Assembly: GCA_910575105.1 (NCBI GenBank)
Contig: CAJTDK010000025.1
Span: 1 to 50,169 of the forward strand
Direction: 5' to 3'
DNA from: Lachnospiraceae bacterium
GTDB lineage: Bacteria > Bacillota > Clostridia > Lachnospirales > Lachnospiraceae
DNA: 50,169 nt
The position numbers and the translations under genes were made by a program. Below, piece by piece: positions 34,610 to 43,280 of the stretch (position 1 is the stretch's first letter; every line of letters starts with the position of its first letter). The notes beneath the pieces were generated by a model that saw only the letters and a list, made by a program, of their open reading frames with translations, had not been told where the DNA came from and searched no databases.

Positions 34610-35738
34610 ACTTGCAGTGATAAAGGCAGGGATTTTTTTACTGAATATGGTGTACGGGGTGTTTAAGCTTCTGCCTGTACAAAGGAAGGTTACGATGCTG
34701 AGCCGACAGAGCAACACGCCTTCTGATGAGTTCCGCATGGTCAAAAAGGGAATAAATATCCGGGATAAAGGTGTGAAAGTGGTGTTTTTGTGCCATACTT
34801 TAGACGGCGGGGTGAATTCTGTCCTTGAGGACAAGATAAGGTACGGCTTCCATATGTTTACCCAGATGTACCACATCGCTACCTCGAAGGTAGCCATACT
34901 GGATACTTACTGTATGGCGGTCAGCATTTTGAACCACAAAAAGGAGCTTAAGGTCATCCAGATGTGGCATTCTATGGGAACCATGAAGAAGTTCGGCTAC
35001 ACGGCTCTGGATACGAAGGAAGGGAGCAGGAGCGAGCTTGCCTGTGCCATGAAGATGCACAGGAATTATGACTATATCTTCGCAAGTGCGGAAAGCTACA
35101 AGGATCATCTGGCGAAGGGGTTTAACTGCGATACAGAAAAGATTCTGACTATGCCGCTGCCAAGGCTTGACCTTCTCCACAGCGAAAAGTACGCGAAGAA
35201 GGTGAAAGACAGGATCTATCAGGCTTATCCGAAGCTTCGGGAGAAGCCGGTGATTCTTTACTGCCCGACCTTCCGCAAGGAGGAAGAGAAGTTTGCCGGG
35301 GCGCTTAAAGCGCTCACCAGTGCAGTGGACAGTGAGAGATATCATTTTGTCGTGAAGCTTCATCCGCTGTCGAAGACGGCGGTGGAGGGACCGGCTTTTT
35401 GTGCGGACGGCTTTTCCAGCTTTGAGATGCTGTTTGCAGCGGACTATGTAATCAGCGACTATTCCTGTATCGTCTATGAGGCGGCAGTGCGCGGGATACC
35501 CCTTTATTTTTATAATTTTGACATGGAGCTTTATACTGACGGGCGGGGGTTGGCGCTGGATTATGAAAATGAGGTTCCGGGGCCGGTATCTGGGGATGCA
35601 AAAGAGATTATGGCATCTATTGAAGCAGAAGCGTATGATATGGAGGCACTGAAAGCTTTTGCGGATAAATATGTGACGCCGGTTAAGCACGCGACGAAGG
35701 ATATCGTGGACTTTGTGTTCAATCTGATGAATGAATAA
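34584..35738 (+). CDS. CDP-glycerol glycerophosphotransferase-family enzyme (TagB-like), copy 1
   Basis: A 384-residue enzyme of the Glyphos_transf family, which transfers glycerol- or ribitol-phosphate from a CDP donor to a lipid-linked acceptor at the cytoplasmic face. The family motifs are QMWHSMGTMKKFGYT (about 133-147), VILYCPTFRKEEEKF and ISDYSCIVYEAAVRGIPLYF. A hydrophobic N-terminal segment may be membrane-associated. The catalytic His of the HSMG motif is retained. It is the shortest of three family members in this operon, in size near TagB, the enzyme that primes the chain. Confidence 0.88.
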   Translation: MRRMMTKIKLAVIKAGIFLLNMVYGVFKLLPVQRKVTMLSRQSNTPSDEFRMVKKGINIRDKGVKVVFLCHTLDGGVNSVLEDKIRYGFHMFTQMYHIATSKVAILDTYCMAVSILNHKKELKVIQMWHSMGTMKKFGYTALDTKEGSRSELACAMKMHRNYDYIFASAESYKDHLAKGFNCDTEKILTMPLPRLDLLHSEKYAKKVKDRIYQAYPKLREKPVILYCPTFRKEEEKFAGALKALTSAVDSERYHFVVKLHPLSKTAVEGPAFCADGFSSFEMLFAADYVISDYSCIVYEAAVRGIPLYFYNFDMELYTDGRGLALDYENEVPGPVSGDAKEIMASIEAEAYDMEALKAFADKYVTPVKHATKDIVDFVFNLMNE

Positions 35739-35756
35739 GAATGATGGAGGAGAATC

Positions 35757-36809
35757 ATGAACAGAGTATTTCGAGAGGATCTGGAAACGATCATAGGGGA
35801 GGATATCCCATGGGAGAAATTGAAAGGACGGACGGTGCTGATCACTGGCGCCAGCGGTATGATCGGCATATATATGCTCAACATCCTGACTATGCTAAAC
35901 GATAAGCGCGATTATGGCATACGGGTGCTTGCCATGCTGAGGAATGCATCGAAGCTTCCTAGAAAGATCCGGGCGAGAAAGGATGTGGAGATTGTTATCC
36001 GCGATGTGACGGAGGCTATCGAGCTTCCCGGGGATGTACACTACGTGATCCATGCGGCGAGTCCGGCCAGTCCGCTGATCATGCAGAACCAGCCGGTGGA
36101 GACGATCGCCGCCAACACGCTGGGGACCTTTAATACACTCCGGCTTGCGAAGGAGAAGGGGGCAGAGGGGTATTTGTTTATTTCCTCCAGGGAGGTATAC
36201 GGCCAGCCTGAAGAAGGACAGGAATTTTTCGATGAGGATACCTATGGGTTTGTGGACCAGCTCAATCCCCGTTCCTGCTATTCTGAAGGGAAGAAGGCGG
36301 CGGAGACTATGTGCGTGTGCTACCATGAGGAGTACGGGCTGAATACGAAGATCGCCAGGCTTGCCCACACCTACGGCCCGGGCATGTCCATCTATGACGG
36401 GCGGGTGCAGGCGGATTTCCTGAAAAATGTATTTTATAAGGAAGATATCGTGTTAAAGAGCGAGGGAACCGCAGTGAGGACTTATACCTACATCGCAGAT
36501 GCGGTGGCAGGACTTTACCGGATCTTATTAGGCACTGAGGATATGGTCTACAACATCGGAAACGAGGACGGCAAGGTGTCGATCCGTGAGCTGGCGGAGA
36601 TCATGGTGGATATCTACCCGGAGCGGGGGCTTAAGCTTGTGTTTGACATCCCGGAGGGGGGCACGAAGGGCACGGCGCCTTATACACTTGGAATATTGAG
36701 CAGCGGGAAGCTTAGAAAGACCGGGTGGAGCCCGAAGTATTCCGTGAAAGAAGGATTTAAGAGGACGCTTGAGTATTTAGAGATTGAAGAGGAAGAAAAG
36801 CATGAGTAA
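35757..36809 (+). CDS. NAD-dependent epimerase/dehydratase (extended SDR)
   Basis: A 350-residue enzyme. The dinucleotide-binding motif GASGMIG is at residues 31-37 and the catalytic Y175-xxx-K179 pair in CYSEGKKAAE. The sequence resembles UDP-glucuronate decarboxylase and dTDP-glucose 4,6-dehydratase relatives, so it probably makes a modified NDP-sugar for the polymer. The substrate is not deducible. It overlaps the region before the following cytidylyltransferase, suggesting the two act on one pathway. Confidence 0.88.
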   Translation: MNRVFREDLETIIGEDIPWEKLKGRTVLITGASGMIGIYMLNILTMLNDKRDYGIRVLAMLRNASKLPRKIRARKDVEIVIRDVTEAIELPGDVHYVIHAASPASPLIMQNQPVETIAANTLGTFNTLRLAKEKGAEGYLFISSREVYGQPEEGQEFFDEDTYGFVDQLNPRSCYSEGKKAAETMCVCYHEEYGLNTKIARLAHTYGPGMSIYDGRVQADFLKNVFYKEDIVLKSEGTAVRTYTYIADAVAGLYRILLGTEDMVYNIGNEDGKVSIRELAEIMVDIYPERGLKLVFDIPEGGTKGTAPYTLGILSSGKLRKTGWSPKYSVKEGFKRTLEYLEIEEEEKHE

Positions 36810-37563
36810 AAATGTTGCGATCATTTTTGCAGGGGGCGTCGGGGCGCGGATGGGCTCCGGGCTTCCGAAGCAGTTCATTGAAGTGAACGGGAAACCGATC
36901 ATTGTCCACACGCTGGATATTTTTGAGGAGCATCCGGATATCGACGAGATCTATGTATCCTGCAAGGAGGACTATATCCGGAAGCTTACTAAGCTGGTGC
37001 AGCGCCATATGATCTCAAAGGTGGAAAGGATCGTGCCAGGCGGCGCGACCGGACTGGATTCCATCTACAATGCCCTTCAGGCGGCAAGGGAGCATAATAC
37101 GCCGGATGCGGTAGTACTGATCCATGACGGCGTACGTCCGTGCATCACCAAGGAGCTGATCGACGAGGATCTGGCATGTGTCAGAAAGAACGGGACGGCG
37201 GTTACATGCACGCCCCTCTATGAGACACCGGTAATCTGCCGGGACGGGCAGAGCATCGATGAGATACCGCCGAGAGCCGATTTTTACACGGCACAGGCGC
37301 CCCAGTGCTTCCGGCTCGGGGACGTCTTGGAGGCCCATGCCATGATGCGAAAGGATAATCCCGGCTATGAGGGCGTGGTGGATACCTGCTCCATGATGAA
37401 AATGCTTGGGAAGAAGGTGACTTTAGTGGAAGGGCCAAGAGGCAATATCAAGGTCACGACGCCGGAGGATCTTTATACCTTCCGTGCTATGATACAGTAC
37501 AGGGAGACGGAGCAGATCTTTGGATTCGGCACGAGGGAAGTACCGAGCCGGCTTAGAAAATAG
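36802..37563 (+). CDS. IspD/TarI-family cytidylyltransferase
   Basis: A 253-residue nucleotidyltransferase. The CTP-binding loop is IFAGGVGARMGSGLPKQF (residues 6-23), with HDGVRP around 115 and the end motif GNIKVTTPEDLYTF. In a wall-polymer operon it more probably makes a CDP-alditol, like TarI (CDP-ribitol from ribitol 5-phosphate), than the isoprenoid precursor made by IspD, but no TarJ-type zinc dehydrogenase is present. ATG 36802 follows GAGGAAGAAA; the longer frame from 36784 lacks a site. Confidence 0.85.
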   Translation: MSKNVAIIFAGGVGARMGSGLPKQFIEVNGKPIIVHTLDIFEEHPDIDEIYVSCKEDYIRKLTKLVQRHMISKVERIVPGGATGLDSIYNALQAAREHNTPDAVVLIHDGVRPCITKELIDEDLACVRKNGTAVTCTPLYETPVICRDGQSIDEIPPRADFYTAQAPQCFRLGDVLEAHAMMRKDNPGYEGVVDTCSMMKMLGKKVTLVEGPRGNIKVTTPEDLYTFRAMIQYRETEQIFGFGTREVPSRLRK

Positions 37564-37586
37564 TGCCGCGACAAGGAGGAAACGGA

Positions 37587-38393
37587 GTGTTTACAAGTGC
37601 AAAGTATGTTCTGAGTGAGAATTACCAGAACTTTCATCGAATCATGTCAATTTCAAAATACGAGCTGCTTGCGGATATGCGGGAGAGCAAGCTTGGCGTA
37701 TTCTGGAATTTTGCGAATCCGGCGATCCATGTACTGACGTACTGGTTTGTGTTCGGATATGTGTTTAACCGGAAGGATGTTGGCGGAATCCCGTATCTGG
37801 TGTGGATGCTTGGCGGTATGGTAGTTTGGTTTTTCGTGAGCCCATGTATTACCGACGGGTGTAATTCCGTTTACCGGAAGGTGAATGTCATCACGAAGAT
37901 GAAATTCCCGGTCAGTATCCTGCCGATGACTGTAGTTCTTGAAAAACTGTTTGACCATTTCTGCCTGTTTGTCATCATGGTATTCATTTTTGCGGCATAT
38001 GGATATTATCCTGACGTGCACTGGCTGGGACTGATCTATTATCTGCTGTGTACGATCATCTTTGCAGTATCCTTGTCGCTGACGACGTCTGTACTTAATA
38101 TGCTGGCCAGGGATACGCGGAAGCTGATCCTGGCCTGTATGCGGCTGCTCCTCTACTTAACGCCAATCCTGTGGAATATCGAAAAGATCGGGGAGGGCAT
38201 GGTCTCAAAGATCATTATGTGCAACCCGATCTATTATCTTGTCCAGGGATACAGAGACTGCTTTTTCTACCATCGGGGATTTGCAGCCTATAGATGGTCT
38301 ATGTTATGGTTCTGGGGAATCACGCTTGCGCTGTTTTTCTTCGGGAGTTATATGATGTACAAGTTCAAAACAAGATTTATCGATATGATATGA
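37587..38393 (+). CDS. tagG: TagG-type polymer export ABC transporter permease
   Basis: A 268-residue ABC-2 type membrane protein with six membrane helices, e.g. IHVLTYWFVFGYVF and LFVIMVFIFAAYGYY. It contains the family-typical KLGVFWNFANP and LYLTPILWNIE stretches. GTG 37587 is chosen because AAGGAGG (37573-37579) lies seven bases upstream. It forms a two-gene exporter with the ATPase that follows and carries finished lipid-linked polymer across the membrane. Confidence 0.9.
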   Translation: MFTSAKYVLSENYQNFHRIMSISKYELLADMRESKLGVFWNFANPAIHVLTYWFVFGYVFNRKDVGGIPYLVWMLGGMVVWFFVSPCITDGCNSVYRKVNVITKMKFPVSILPMTVVLEKLFDHFCLFVIMVFIFAAYGYYPDVHWLGLIYYLLCTIIFAVSLSLTTSVLNMLARDTRKLILACMRLLLYLTPILWNIEKIGEGMVSKIIMCNPIYYLVQGYRDCFFYHRGFAAYRWSMLWFWGITLALFFFGSYMMYKFKTRFIDMI

Positions 38394-38487
38394 TGCCCTG
38401 GGACGGCTTTTAAGGGCGTGAGGGCCCAGAATGCGAAGCGGCCCGCAGGTACCGCAGATTAATGTTTATCGAAAAAGAGGAAATCAG

Positions 38488-39306
38488 ATGGAAAGAGAAA
38501 CAGCAATTCAGTTTAAAAATGTGTCAAAAATCTATAAGCTAAAGCGGAAGGACAAGGAAGTGAGGAAAGACCAGAAGACCCAGTATTTCTACGCCTTAAA
38601 GGATATATCCTTCGAGGTGAAGAAGGGGCAGGTGCTCGGGATATTAGGAACCAACGGCTCCGGGAAATCTACCATGGCCCTGGTTCTTTCCGGGATTGCC
38701 TCCCCGGATGAGGGGGAGATCCTTGTTAACGGAGAGCAGGCGCTTGTCGCCATTAATACAGGGCTGAACAAGGAGCTTACCGGACTTGAGAATATCGAGC
38801 TAAAGGGCGCGCTTTTAGGGCTTTCCAAGAAAAAGGTCCAGGAGATTACCGACGGGGTGATCGAATTTGCCGAGATCGGGGACTTTCTTTACCAGCCGGT
38901 GAAGAAGTACTCAAGCGGTATGAAGTCACGCCTTGGGTTCTCCATCAATCTCTGTCTGGATCCGGACATACTGATCATCGATGAGGCGCTGTCTGTAGGT
39001 GACAAGGGATTTGCCCAGAAGTGTCTGGGACGGATGAATGAGCTTAAGGATGAGGGGAAGACGATCATCTTTATCTCCCATTCTCTTCCCCAGGTCCGGG
39101 AGTTCTGCGACACGGCGATGTGGCTGGAGGGCGGCAAGATGAAGGAGTATGGGGAGATCGAAGACGTCTGCGACCACTATGCCGACTATATCGAATACTG
39201 CCATACACTGACGAAGGCAGAGAAGAAGGCAGAGCGGGAGGAGAAGTTTAAGGAGCGTATTATCAGGAACAGGAAGGTCGGGCTGATCGACCGGTTGTTT
39301 GGATAG
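38488..39306 (+). CDS. tagH: TagH-type polymer export ABC transporter ATPase
   Basis: A 272-residue ATPase. Walker A GTNGSGKS is at residues 54-61, the signature is YSSGMKSRL and Walker B is ILIIDEALSVGD. The insertion KRKDKEVRKDQ near residue 20 is typical of TagH and O-antigen-type exporters. The C-terminus has a charged extension (KKAEREEKFKER) and no wall-binding module. ATG 38488 has AAAGAGGAAA upstream; the longer frame from 38431 does not. Confidence 0.92.
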   Translation: MERETAIQFKNVSKIYKLKRKDKEVRKDQKTQYFYALKDISFEVKKGQVLGILGTNGSGKSTMALVLSGIASPDEGEILVNGEQALVAINTGLNKELTGLENIELKGALLGLSKKKVQEITDGVIEFAEIGDFLYQPVKKYSSGMKSRLGFSINLCLDPDILIIDEALSVGDKGFAQKCLGRMNELKDEGKTIIFISHSLPQVREFCDTAMWLEGGKMKEYGEIEDVCDHYADYIEYCHTLTKAEKKAEREEKFKERIIRNRKVGLIDRLFG

Positions 39307-39344
39307 AGGGAAAATCATTTCGGACAGAAAGAAGGTTGAGGAAG

Positions 39345-40763
39345 ATGGGCGTACAGGCAATTCTTAATAATGTAAAGGAAGTAGGGATAAAAGAGACTTA
39401 TAATATCTCCAGAAAAAGAAAGCAGGAGAGGATCACGGACCATAAGGTCGTAGTACAGCTTCAGAAGATGCTGACTGAGCTTGCAAAAAAGGTGCCGTCG
39501 GAGGAAGCGGCCAGACTTATGCGTAAAGGTGCGGCGGCAAAGGAAGACAGCGAGGTAAGGGAAGTGCTCAGAAAGCTTGATCGGATGGATAAGTCGAAGG
39601 TTAAGGGATACCGAAGCGAGATGAAAAGCGTCTATATTAAAAAGATCGTCCCGATGATCTACAATGATTTCAAGAACTTCCACATCGAAAAGGTTGCCCT
39701 GTTCATGCAGCCCAGAAGCGGCCTGAACCAGAGCTGCAAATATATTTACCATAAGCTTAGGGAGGCTGGTGAATATAAGGTCATCCTGCGGGAGCTTCAC
39801 AGAGGTGAGGTAGATGTGTCGGAGTTCTGGAAGAATACGGAAAAGCTGATGGTGGAGATGGGAACGGCCAAGGCGGTGTTTGTCCATGAATCGGACAGCC
39901 TGTTCGGGTATCTTGATATCCGCAAGGAGACGAAGGTCGTCCAGCTTTGGCACGGCTGCGGGGTATTCAAAAAGATCGGCCTTAGTACCAGCGGAAAAAA
40001 GCATTTTAAGACTCAGGAGGATCATGAGGAATATCCGGAATATAACAATTATTCTATTGTCACTATTGCAAGTCCGGAGCTTTCCTGGGTATTTGAAGAG
40101 TTTATGGGGATCAGCAGAGAGGAAGGGATCATACAGCCCGTCGGCGTGAGCCGGACAGACGAATTTTTTGATGAGGAGTATGTCAGGAACTGTTACAGGA
40201 CGTTGTATGAGACGATTCCGGCTGCCAGGGGCAAGAAGGTCATTTTGTACGCACCGACTTACCGGGGAGTGGGCAGGAAGCGTATCTCGCCGGACGAACT
40301 GGATATCAAAAAGTTCTATGAGGAGTTTGGGGATGAGTATATCCTGATCTTCAAGCACCATCAGACAGCCATAGAGGTGCCGCAGATTCCGGAGCCTTAC
40401 CGGGATAATTTTGCCTATGATATGACAAGAGGGAAGGGGATGTCGATCAACGACCTGATGACGGTTGCCGATATCTGTATCTCCGATTATTCCTCGCTGG
40501 TATTCGAGTATGCGCTGTTTGAGCGGCCGATGCTGTTTTTTGTCTATGATCTTGAGGAATATATTGATGAGCGGGGCCTTTACTATGAGTTTGATGAGAT
40601 CACGCCGGGACCCTTATGCAGGACGAATGACGAGATGATCGATTATATCAAGCATGTCGATGAAAGATTTGACAAGCAGGAAGTAGCGGACTTTAAGAAT
40701 AGATTCATGTGCTGCTGCGATGGCCATGCAACGGAGCGTATACTGAAATTTATAGAGGAGTAA
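39345..40763 (+). CDS. CDP-glycerol glycerophosphotransferase-family enzyme, copy 2
   Basis: A 472-residue member of the Glyphos_transf family. An N-terminal helical region of about 115 residues precedes the transferase. Key motifs are QLWHGCGVFKKIGLS, VILYAPTYRG, and CISDYSSLVFEYALFERPML. The last half follows TagF-type polymerases that extend poly(glycerol-phosphate). ATG 39345 is chosen over the TTG 39336 start. It is followed by TagD, which makes its presumed donor CDP-glycerol. Confidence 0.88.
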   Translation: MGVQAILNNVKEVGIKETYNISRKRKQERITDHKVVVQLQKMLTELAKKVPSEEAARLMRKGAAAKEDSEVREVLRKLDRMDKSKVKGYRSEMKSVYIKKIVPMIYNDFKNFHIEKVALFMQPRSGLNQSCKYIYHKLREAGEYKVILRELHRGEVDVSEFWKNTEKLMVEMGTAKAVFVHESDSLFGYLDIRKETKVVQLWHGCGVFKKIGLSTSGKKHFKTQEDHEEYPEYNNYSIVTIASPELSWVFEEFMGISREEGIIQPVGVSRTDEFFDEEYVRNCYRTLYETIPAARGKKVILYAPTYRGVGRKRISPDELDIKKFYEEFGDEYILIFKHHQTAIEVPQIPEPYRDNFAYDMTRGKGMSINDLMTVADICISDYSSLVFEYALFERPMLFFVYDLEEYIDERGLYYEFDEITPGPLCRTNDEMIDYIKHVDERFDKQEVADFKNRFMCCCDGHATERILKFIEE

Positions 40764-40774
40764 GGAAGGGGCAG

Positions 40775-41194
40775 ATGATGAAAAGGATTTTGACTTATGG
40801 GACGTACGATTTGCTTCATTACGGGCATATCCGTCTGCTGAAAAGGGCAAAGGCGTTAGGCGATTATCTGATTGTGGCTATCTCCACAGAGCGGTTTAAT
40901 GAGATCAAGGGCAAAAAGGCCTATCATAATTATGAGACGAGAAAAGAGATGCTTGAGGCGGTACGTTATGTGGATCTGGTGATCCCGGAGGACGACTGGG
41001 ACCAGAAGAGAGACGATGTGCTGAACTATCATGTTGATACTGTTGTGATGGGCAGTGACTGGGTCGGACATGAGAAATTTGAGAATCTAAGAGACATATG
41101 CGAGGTCGTATATCTGGACAGGACGGACGGGATATCTACGACTAAGATTAAAGAAGAATTGCATTTGCCGGAGAATAATCTATATTCGAAATAG
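40775..41194 (+). CDS. tagD: glycerol-3-phosphate cytidylyltransferase TagD
   Basis: A 139-residue cytoplasmic enzyme that makes CDP-glycerol from glycerol 3-phosphate and CTP. It has the cytidylyltransferase signatures H15-Y-G-H18 in LLHYGHIRLLKRAK and RTDGISTT at 116-123. Length matches TagD/TarD (about 130 residues). ATG 40775 (or 40778) is preceded by GGAAGGGG; the longer frame from 40709 is inside the preceding gene. It shows that at least part of the polymer contains glycerol phosphate. Confidence 0.95.
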   Translation: MMKRILTYGTYDLLHYGHIRLLKRAKALGDYLIVAISTERFNEIKGKKAYHNYETRKEMLEAVRYVDLVIPEDDWDQKRDDVLNYHVDTVVMGSDWVGHEKFENLRDICEVVYLDRTDGISTTKIKEELHLPENNLYSK

Positions 41195-41225
41195 CTTTGG
41201 CCGAATGGCTTGATGGAGGAGAAAG

Positions 41226-43280
41226 ATGAAGATTGGTATTATATCTATTAATATGTATTCAAAGGGTTTGAATTTTGCATGTCCGCTGCATAACTACGCT
41301 TTTCAGCAGTTTCTGCTGAAAAACGGGATTGACAGTACAGTGATCAGCTACAAGCCGATATATTTTAATAATTTCGACCTGCGGCATCCTTATGATTACT
41401 ATGAAAAGATGTGTGCGGACTTTGCGGCGCGGGGGAGAAGCATAACGGAACCGGAGGAGTGGGAGAGGATCACTCATCTGCGGGAAGCGTGGAAAGACTT
41501 ATACGAGGAACGCGAGAGACGTTATGATAAATTTCAGAACTTTATTGAAGCAAATTATATTAAGACGGAGGAATGCTACGACAGTGACCTTCTGGAAATT
41601 AAGGATCCGGGATTTGACTGTTATATCTGCTGCACGGATGTTCTGTGGAAGCAGGAACCTAATATCGGTTTTGACCGGGGCTTTTTCCTTGCCAGCAAGG
41701 CGATGGAGAATAAGTGGAAGATTTCCTATGCGGCGAGCCGCGGTGTATATCACAGCAGGACAGAGGAGGACGAGAAGACATTTCTCCATTATGTAGAAGA
41801 TATTGATGCGGTTTCCGTGCGCGAAGAAAGTCTTAAGGACTATCTTGAAGAAAATATAGATAACGAAGTAACGATGGTTATCGACCCGGTCCTTCTCCAT
41901 GAAAAAGAATTTTATGATAAGATCTTAGTAAAGCCAGAAGAGGAGCACTATCTGTTTTTGTATTATGTTATGGAAAAGGCAAAGGACACGATCGGACAGG
42001 CTGTCCAGTATGCGAAAGCCCATGATCTTAAGATCGTCGAGATTACGGACCGGCCGCTGAAGGATGGACGCCTTTCGGAATACGAAGGTATCGAACGGAT
42101 ATATCGGTACGATATGGGTATTGAAGAATGGCTCGGCTACATCAGATATGCAGATTGTGTCTTCACGAATTCGTTCCATGCCTGCTGCTTCAGCATTCTA
42201 TTTGAAAAGCAGTTTTATGCCGGATACCGCCATGGGGATAAAGTGACCCATGTGCTAGAGATGTTTGGACTGAGCGAGCGGAGGATCAATGCGGAAAGTG
42301 ATATTCTGTCGGTGCCGCTGCCGGATATCGATTATACGAAGGTAAGGCCGCTGATGGAGCAGAAAAGGCAGGAAGCGTCGGACTTCCTCCTCTCAGCGAT
42401 ACGCCGCATGGAACAGAGTGAGCGGCCGCTTCACGACTATGAATGGTGGAAGAGAAGGCTTCAGTATAAGGTGTACTGCAACAGCGGTATCCATCCGGAC
42501 CTCGGAGGCGGGACTTATGAGAAAGCCAGGGGAGAAGTTAAGGAACTGCTGACTGGTTCATGGGAGTTCTGGCCGAAAGAGCGTGCAACGAATGACGGAC
42601 TGTCACGCTTCAGGAAAAATGAATTTAGCCGGAAGGGCTATCTGCCGGACGGCTGGAGATTCAGGTTCAGGATTGACAACCGATGGTTCTGGTATCTGGA
42701 GGACGGGACGTTTGTACTAAAGGATAAGTACGATAAGGAAAAGCATCCTGCGATCAAGCGTTTCCCAGAGTGCGGCCGTATACCCTATCTTCCGGTGACG
42801 GGGATTTCCCTTATGGTTGCGGAGGCTTTATGGAAAGAGGGCAGAGCGGAGTATACCGTAGTCTATAACGGGGGCCTGAAATCCGACGGATTGTCCCACA
42901 GGTATGACGGATCAAAAGGAGAGATCAGTACTTTAAAAACCGGCTCTGTGGAGTACCGGATCAGCCGGCCGGTGGCTAATGACGGGCAGGCAAGGCTTTT
43001 AAAGAACCGGTTTTCGCATCCGGGATATGATTTCCTTGGATGGCAGATGAGGATTAAGGATGATGAGAGATGGTACTGGTATCTGGCGGACAGAACCCTT
43101 AAAGCCCAGTCAGAGTACTGTAAAGCGGAGGACGGGGAAAAGTATCTGCTCAGGGACGGTACAAGAATTCCGTATATTCCGGCAAACCGGGTTGCGACCG
43201 TCGTATTGGAAGGCGTATGGGAAGCAAAGCTGAAAACGAAGGTAGTCCGTAAAATGAAGAAGATAAGAGGGAATAAATAA
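41226..43280 (+). CDS. polysaccharide pyruvyltransferase-family protein with duplicated C-terminal module
   Basis: A 684-residue protein. Residues 1 to about 395 are a polysaccharide pyruvyl transferase domain (start MKIGIISINM; FDCYICCTDVLWKQ; ADCVFTNSFHACCFSILFEK), which would add a ketal pyruvate to a sugar of the polymer. About residues 444-537 and 573-667 are two copies of one module, each with a GYxxxGWxxR core, a W(F/Y)WYL motif and a GxRIPYxP motif. The module has the GY...GW pattern of InlB B-repeat/Flg_new-type repeats, which are normally extracellular; such modules on a pyruvyltransferase are unusual. The stop overlaps the next start by one base (TAATG). Confidence 0.8.
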   Translation: MKIGIISINMYSKGLNFACPLHNYAFQQFLLKNGIDSTVISYKPIYFNNFDLRHPYDYYEKMCADFAARGRSITEPEEWERITHLREAWKDLYEERERRYDKFQNFIEANYIKTEECYDSDLLEIKDPGFDCYICCTDVLWKQEPNIGFDRGFFLASKAMENKWKISYAASRGVYHSRTEEDEKTFLHYVEDIDAVSVREESLKDYLEENIDNEVTMVIDPVLLHEKEFYDKILVKPEEEHYLFLYYVMEKAKDTIGQAVQYAKAHDLKIVEITDRPLKDGRLSEYEGIERIYRYDMGIEEWLGYIRYADCVFTNSFHACCFSILFEKQFYAGYRHGDKVTHVLEMFGLSERRINAESDILSVPLPDIDYTKVRPLMEQKRQEASDFLLSAIRRMEQSERPLHDYEWWKRRLQYKVYCNSGIHPDLGGGTYEKARGEVKELLTGSWEFWPKERATNDGLSRFRKNEFSRKGYLPDGWRFRFRIDNRWFWYLEDGTFVLKDKYDKEKHPAIKRFPECGRIPYLPVTGISLMVAEALWKEGRAEYTVVYNGGLKSDGLSHRYDGSKGEISTLKTGSVEYRISRPVANDGQARLLKNRFSHPGYDFLGWQMRIKDDERWYWYLADRTLKAQSEYCKAEDGEKYLLRDGTRIPYIPANRVATVVLEGVWEAKLKTKVVRKMKKIRGNK
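42555..43226 (+). repeat. tandem protein-level repeat inside the pyruvyltransferase gene
   Basis: The two copies are encoded at 42555-42836 and 42942-43226. Shared features in order are GSxE(F/Y), a xNDGxxRxxKNxFSxxGY run, GW, a RW(F/Y)WYLxD stretch and GxRIPYxP followed by a VxEALW/VLEGVW end. They differ in many positions, so the duplication is old. Confidence 0.75.

Noticed and set aside
34800-35690. 296-codon open frame on the minus strand
   Set aside because: Antisense shadow of the first CDP-glycerol transferase gene; composition rich in His, Arg and Leu, with no family signal.
36802-37563. Annotation as ispD of isoprenoid synthesis
   Set aside because: The family fits, but the gene lies within a polymer operon beside TagGH and TagD, so a CDP-alditol role is more probable; no symbol was given.
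39315-40361. 348-codon open frame on the minus strand
   Set aside because: It lies wholly over a clear CDP-glycerol transferase gene on the plus strand, has no binding site and no recognisable motif; it is an antisense shadow of biased codon use.
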